Positions 61,401 to 64,000 of a DNA stretch of 64,000 nucleotides are shown piece after piece. The position numbers were made by a program, and so were the translations under genes. The notes beneath the pieces were generated by a model. The model worked only from the letters and a program-made list of their open reading frames with translations. It did not search any database and was not told the DNA's origin. The stretch is from Histomonas meleagridis (taxonomy: Eukaryota > Parabasalia > Tritrichomonadida > Dientamoebidae): positions 1-64,000 of the forward strand of contig WSYJ01000075.1 of NCBI GenBank assembly GCA_020186115.1, given 5' to 3'. The first letter of the stretch is position 1; each line of letters opens with the position of its first letter.

Positions 61401-64000
61401 TTTACCCGAAATTTATTCTTCATTTAATGTTGAAGAACAAACAGAATTTAATTTATTAATTAAAACTATTGCTATGAAAGTCGAATTTCCTCAACAAATA
61501 GTAGCTAAATATGGAGTTATAAATCATAATAAACAAAAGAAAACTCAAACTAAACATTTAACATTTAAAGCTTCAACAGTTTTACCCGAATTTAAGATGC
61601 CACGAGTAGAATGGGAAGCTTATGAATGGAATAATTGGCTTGAAGAAATTATTTCTATATTCTTATCTACATCACAATCTAAAGCTATTAATGCATGTTT
61701 ACCATTATCTGAACAAGATATTAATGTACGACATTCATTATTTCCTATAACATTTGCATTATGTGAAGTTATCTTAAAAGATGTATCAAATGTTATTGAT
61801 ATAGTTTTAATGACAGTATTAGCAGCTACTAATATACCTAATAATGTTTTACGAATGTTTATCTCTGTATATGAATATTTAGAAATTGTAGGATTCCCTA
61901 TAATTATTGATTGGGAAATTTTAGCTGATAAAGCACTTAAAACTAATCAATTACATCAAAGCTTACGATTTTATGAACATTTATTTGAGAAATTACCAAA
62001 ACGTGCTATTGAACATTTAGTTTTCTTATATCAAACTTTAGGTTTACCTTTAGCAGCTAATGGTATATTAAGATGTGCAGAAATTCAAGGAATATCAGAC
62101 TTCCAAAGTGTTAATTTAGCTAATCGATTAGGGCATTGGGAAGAAACATATCAATATTATGAGAACAAATTATTAAAAGAACCTAATAATAATGAATATT
62201 TAATAGGTAAGAAACGAAGTTTAAATAATTTAGGTCGTTATTTAGATTTATATGAAATATGTAAAGATGAAATATCTGAATTTAGTGCTTCTGCTACATT
62301 ACATTTATTAGAAATGAATAAATTTGAAAATATTATTACTAAACTTAATGATGATATCTCAGATACAATTAAATATTTCAAAAGTTATTATTATATATAT
62401 AAAAAAGATTATAAAAATGCAAAGAAATATATAAAGAATTTAAGAGAATCAATAAGTAAAGAATTGTTTTCAGCAATACAAAATGATTATGAAAGAGCAT
62501 TTTTAACATTATGTCAATTATCAAATTTAAAGGAATTAGAAGATGTAATAATAATACGTAAATTAGAAGAACAAAAATTATCACCAGTACCTAATGAAAG
62601 AATGAAATCAGAATTAGAAATTAAACGAATATTAAATTCATGGGATTTACGATTTCATGAAATGTCTGGTTCATCAAGTGGTATGTTTAATTCATTATTA
62701 GTCAAAGAATTAATATTAACGAAAGAAGAAATGAAGCCTTATTATTTACGCTTTTTACATAAAACACGAAAACAAGGCTTTACACAATTAGCAAAGATTA
62801 TTATTAATAAATTAGATCAAAATGATCCAGATGTAATTTTTGCTAAATGTAGAATCCAACGTTATGATGGGAAAATTAAAGAATCCATTAAATTATTAAA
62901 AGATTTAATTAAAACTCGACCTAAATTAAATACTACATTAGGTAAATGGTATTTTGAAATAGGTGATATACAAAAATCATTAAAAATATTTCAAGATGTT
63001 ATTAATGAAAATCCTAAAACTACAAAACCTTATCATTATTGGTCTAAAATTAATTTCATTGAGTTTGAAAGGACTAAAGATAATCAATATTTAATAACAT
63101 CATTTAATGCTATTTTAAATGGGTTAAAATTAAATTCGAAAAATTCATTACAATTTGCATTACGTTCTATTACTATATTATTCCAATATGGCTCAAAAGA
63201 AATTTATGATCAATTAATTAATAAAATGAATGAAATTGATACTAATGTTTGGGTCCAATTATTACCACAAATTATAGCACGACTTGAATGTCAAGATCCA
63301 TTATTAATGAAAGCTATTCATAAATTAATTATGTTAATTGGTAAACGACATCCACATTCAGTATTATATTCATTAATAGTTCCATATAAATCACAATTTG
63401 TAATCAAACAAAAAATAGCTTCGAATTTAATTGAGAAATTACGTAGAGATTTCCCATCATTAGTTACTGAAACTTTAACATTCTCTGATGAATTAATGCG
63501 TATAGCACAAATATGGCATGAAGAATGGTATCAAGCTATTGATGAAGCATCACGTGAATATGTATTACGTAATAATCCTAAGAAGACAATTGAATTATTA
63601 ATGCCATTACATGAGAAAATTCAACGAGAACCAGAAACAGTTTTTGAAGTGTTATTTAAATCAAGTTATTCAACATTATTAAAAGAATCTTATAAATGGT
63701 TACAACGTTATTCTAAAAGTAATGACATGATTGATTTCCATCAAAGTTGGAATAATTATGTAATTATCTTTAAACATATTCGAACATTTTTATCGGAAAT
63801 CTTTGAATTAAATTTAGAAGATTTATCACCATTATTATATTGTTTAAATAACACTAATTTATTAGTGCCAGGATTATATAATTGTAATTATAATGAATTA
63901 ATAACTATAAACTCATTAAATCCGATAATACCTGTAATGCATTCGAAACAAAGACCTCGTAAAATATCGATTAAAGGTAGTAATGGTATCGATTATTTGT
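58468..64000 (+). CDS. TOR: TOR protein kinase (PIKK family), 3' end beyond window
   Basis: An uninterrupted frame of at least 1844 codons from the ATG at 58468 to the window edge. Residues 1 to ~1150 are HEAT-type helices; the FAT domain starts near 1160 (LRFYEHLFEKLPKRAIEHL, GHWEETYQYYENKLL). The FRB domain is clear at ~1674-1765 (ELMRIAQIWHEEWYQAIDEASREYV ... HQSWNNYVIIFKHIRTF). The start of the kinase domain reads PVMHSKQRPRKISIKGSNG (from ~1820). TOR integrates nutrient and growth signals. The FRB keeps the Ser of EAS and the core Trp, but some rapamycin-contact positions differ from human mTOR. At more than 1844 residues before the kinase it is a little shorter than mTOR. The kinase catalytic motifs lie outside the window. 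Confidence 0.96.
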   Translation, partial: MKKSIKLYMNTSEITKPSLHTYINDVIEACDDLESKQFLFAITTFQKFVHSQYLAASIGNEETSFLNDLFYSLSLAQLNNPLHYVTLNYALAKVDLGNKASKANRIARDIPTMPASENINVWKTLENILCWLSKSLGSSFHLILQPLRENITNFSSSQNNSGIFSALCLLDIFLRRFPASLDSNFENLHQIFLSSIENPSPSISNMAIHVLKSAMLLANTAYRSHLKPLFNALTKRLINQNFKIETINSLFDVCEKHPEFARLFHFIDLPVSTLATSQITQIILPLIYICSPDLFEKVHLKTLFQIYEELIVQQPERRKQLFISIGNLSFLIGNKLHADHEESVKRMCTFIVNNISGDEAIYAALSLMSPLYPELKSVIDLIFSRSLSLLVIKGLNKFIKMWPLKTAALKKRIFSTLTTMALDKSSTKDNSLVVIGYKSLRLCKFGKREISENLLLHLSTGLNDTNFKVRMSCAKFLISLQNLFPSIQVRLLCFVGFEPSEKLRYYVIKNITPTKNSDYLIQPLVSLYHDRERNIGAEALRHLCQINSARPYITQYIAEIVRYLKNSDTFDKYFILSLLIISETHSSLLTSFASFLTKRLLGMPVLSSISLQLLTKLIPIAPNFDLSLLVQHLLLSLRTHSSLNRICSSLTLLQILIKFTKLREKIANEYSQLFLRLIELSANSDDPQVLNKLYDVYSEIGAIKVKTVNSLTSGNNDSMYSFNGMIFVTDIGSIQLTSLVNYSISISLSIILDIMSDESLISLHSQAIDSLITILKSIPHLNETIEEIIISKIIIISKTSMNIIVHNIPALMIIFGSKIKALIPSVLDFIGSNWGQIDMAYLIRAIEWICLIVNDIFKLYVQKVTTMLVSNLSLFSPEIVNNIFNSISSFGSLLRSVDYLVIPAFLSWIETQVDNVDVLNDSLFKFKLILINCDGSKYCSEILRTLELIVSQNPLYIEKSMLIISALAYQLRENFFIYLPEIYSSFNVEEQTEFNLLIKTIAMKVEFPQQIVAKYGVINHNKQKKTQTKHLTFKASTVLPEFKMPRVEWEAYEWNNWLEEIISIFLSTSQSKAINACLPLSEQDINVRHSLFPITFALCEVILKDVSNVIDIVLMTVLAATNIPNNVLRMFISVYEYLEIVGFPIIIDWEILADKALKTNQLHQSLRFYEHLFEKLPKRAIEHLVFLYQTLGLPLAANGILRCAEIQGISDFQSVNLANRLGHWEETYQYYENKLLKEPNNNEYLIGKKRSLNNLGRYLDLYEICKDEISEFSASATLHLLEMNKFENIITKLNDDISDTIKYFKSYYYIYKKDYKNAKKYIKNLRESISKELFSAIQNDYERAFLTLCQLSNLKELEDVIIIRKLEEQKLSPVPNERMKSELEIKRILNSWDLRFHEMSGSSSGMFNSLLVKELILTKEEMKPYYLRFLHKTRKQGFTQLAKIIINKLDQNDPDVIFAKCRIQRYDGKIKESIKLLKDLIKTRPKLNTTLGKWYFEIGDIQKSLKIFQDVINENPKTTKPYHYWSKINFIEFERTKDNQYLITSFNAILNGLKLNSKNSLQFALRSITILFQYGSKEIYDQLINKMNEIDTNVWVQLLPQIIARLECQDPLLMKAIHKLIMLIGKRHPHSVLYSLIVPYKSQFVIKQKIASNLIEKLRRDFPSLVTETLTFSDELMRIAQIWHEEWYQAIDEASREYVLRNNPKKTIELLMPLHEKIQREPETVFEVLFKSSYSTLLKESYKWLQRYSKSNDMIDFHQSWNNYVIIFKHIRTFLSEIFELNLEDLSPLLYCLNNTNLLVPGLYNCNYNELITINSLNPIIPVMHSKQRPRKISIKGSNGIDYL

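Overview
The window looks like nuclear DNA of a parabasalid protist, most probably a Tritrichomonas-type trichomonad. The evidence is very AT-rich intergenic DNA, long genes without recognisable introns, very short 5' leaders, a hydrogenosomal-type HydE maturase, ankyrin/DUF3447-type proteins, BspA-like leucine-rich surface proteins, and a large multi-membrane-span class III nucleotide cyclase. The species is inferred from gene content only.

Layout. 1-9.9 kb: an unknown small reverse ORF, a DUF2804 protein, a C2-domain protein, a reverse-strand ankyrin gene whose 3' part is a 17-module array with a frame-breaking spacer between nearly all modules, a disordered/coiled-coil protein and a decayed small gene. 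10-12.7 kb: hydE and a divergent TBC-domain gene share a 93-bp intergenic region. 13-41.3 kb: four nearly identical copies of a membrane-anchored surface protein with FTKSNT repeats (two forward, one reverse, one forward), interleaved with three single-copy genes: the cyclase, an AP-2 alpha adaptin, and a beta-helix/coiled-coil protein. A chimeric BspA-FTKSNT pseudogene starts this block. 42.4-54.7 kb: another FTKSNT-stalk surface protein with a different ectodomain, ribosomal protein eS17, a decayed BspA gene, a coiled-coil gene, an Rnl2-type RNA ligase, and a BspA gene with a FSQSNT stalk. 55.2-56.0 kb: a mobile element with 22-bp terminal inverted repeats, carrying a decayed transposase/Myb-like gene, sits inside a 16-bp minisatellite. 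56.4-64 kb: an armadillo/coiled-coil protein diverges from a TOR kinase gene that runs off the right edge.

How the genes may fit together. Much of the window is surface biology. Three unrelated kinds of ectodomain (the four-copy family, a second unknown type, BspA-LRR) sit on the same low-complexity stalk. At least two kinds also share the transmembrane segment and acidic tail with a DPF motif, a type of motif known to bind the AP-2 alpha ear; an AP-2 alpha gene lies between two of the copies. The link is inference. Signalling genes (cyclase, TOR, C2, TBC) are interspersed.

Quality warning. Several otherwise coherent genes are broken by a single-base length change, mostly in an A or T run (about 27338, 48720, 49635, 51917, 53337, and a non-homopolymer case near 44375). 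Either the assembly has homopolymer errors or these genes are young pseudogenes; the sequence alone cannot decide.
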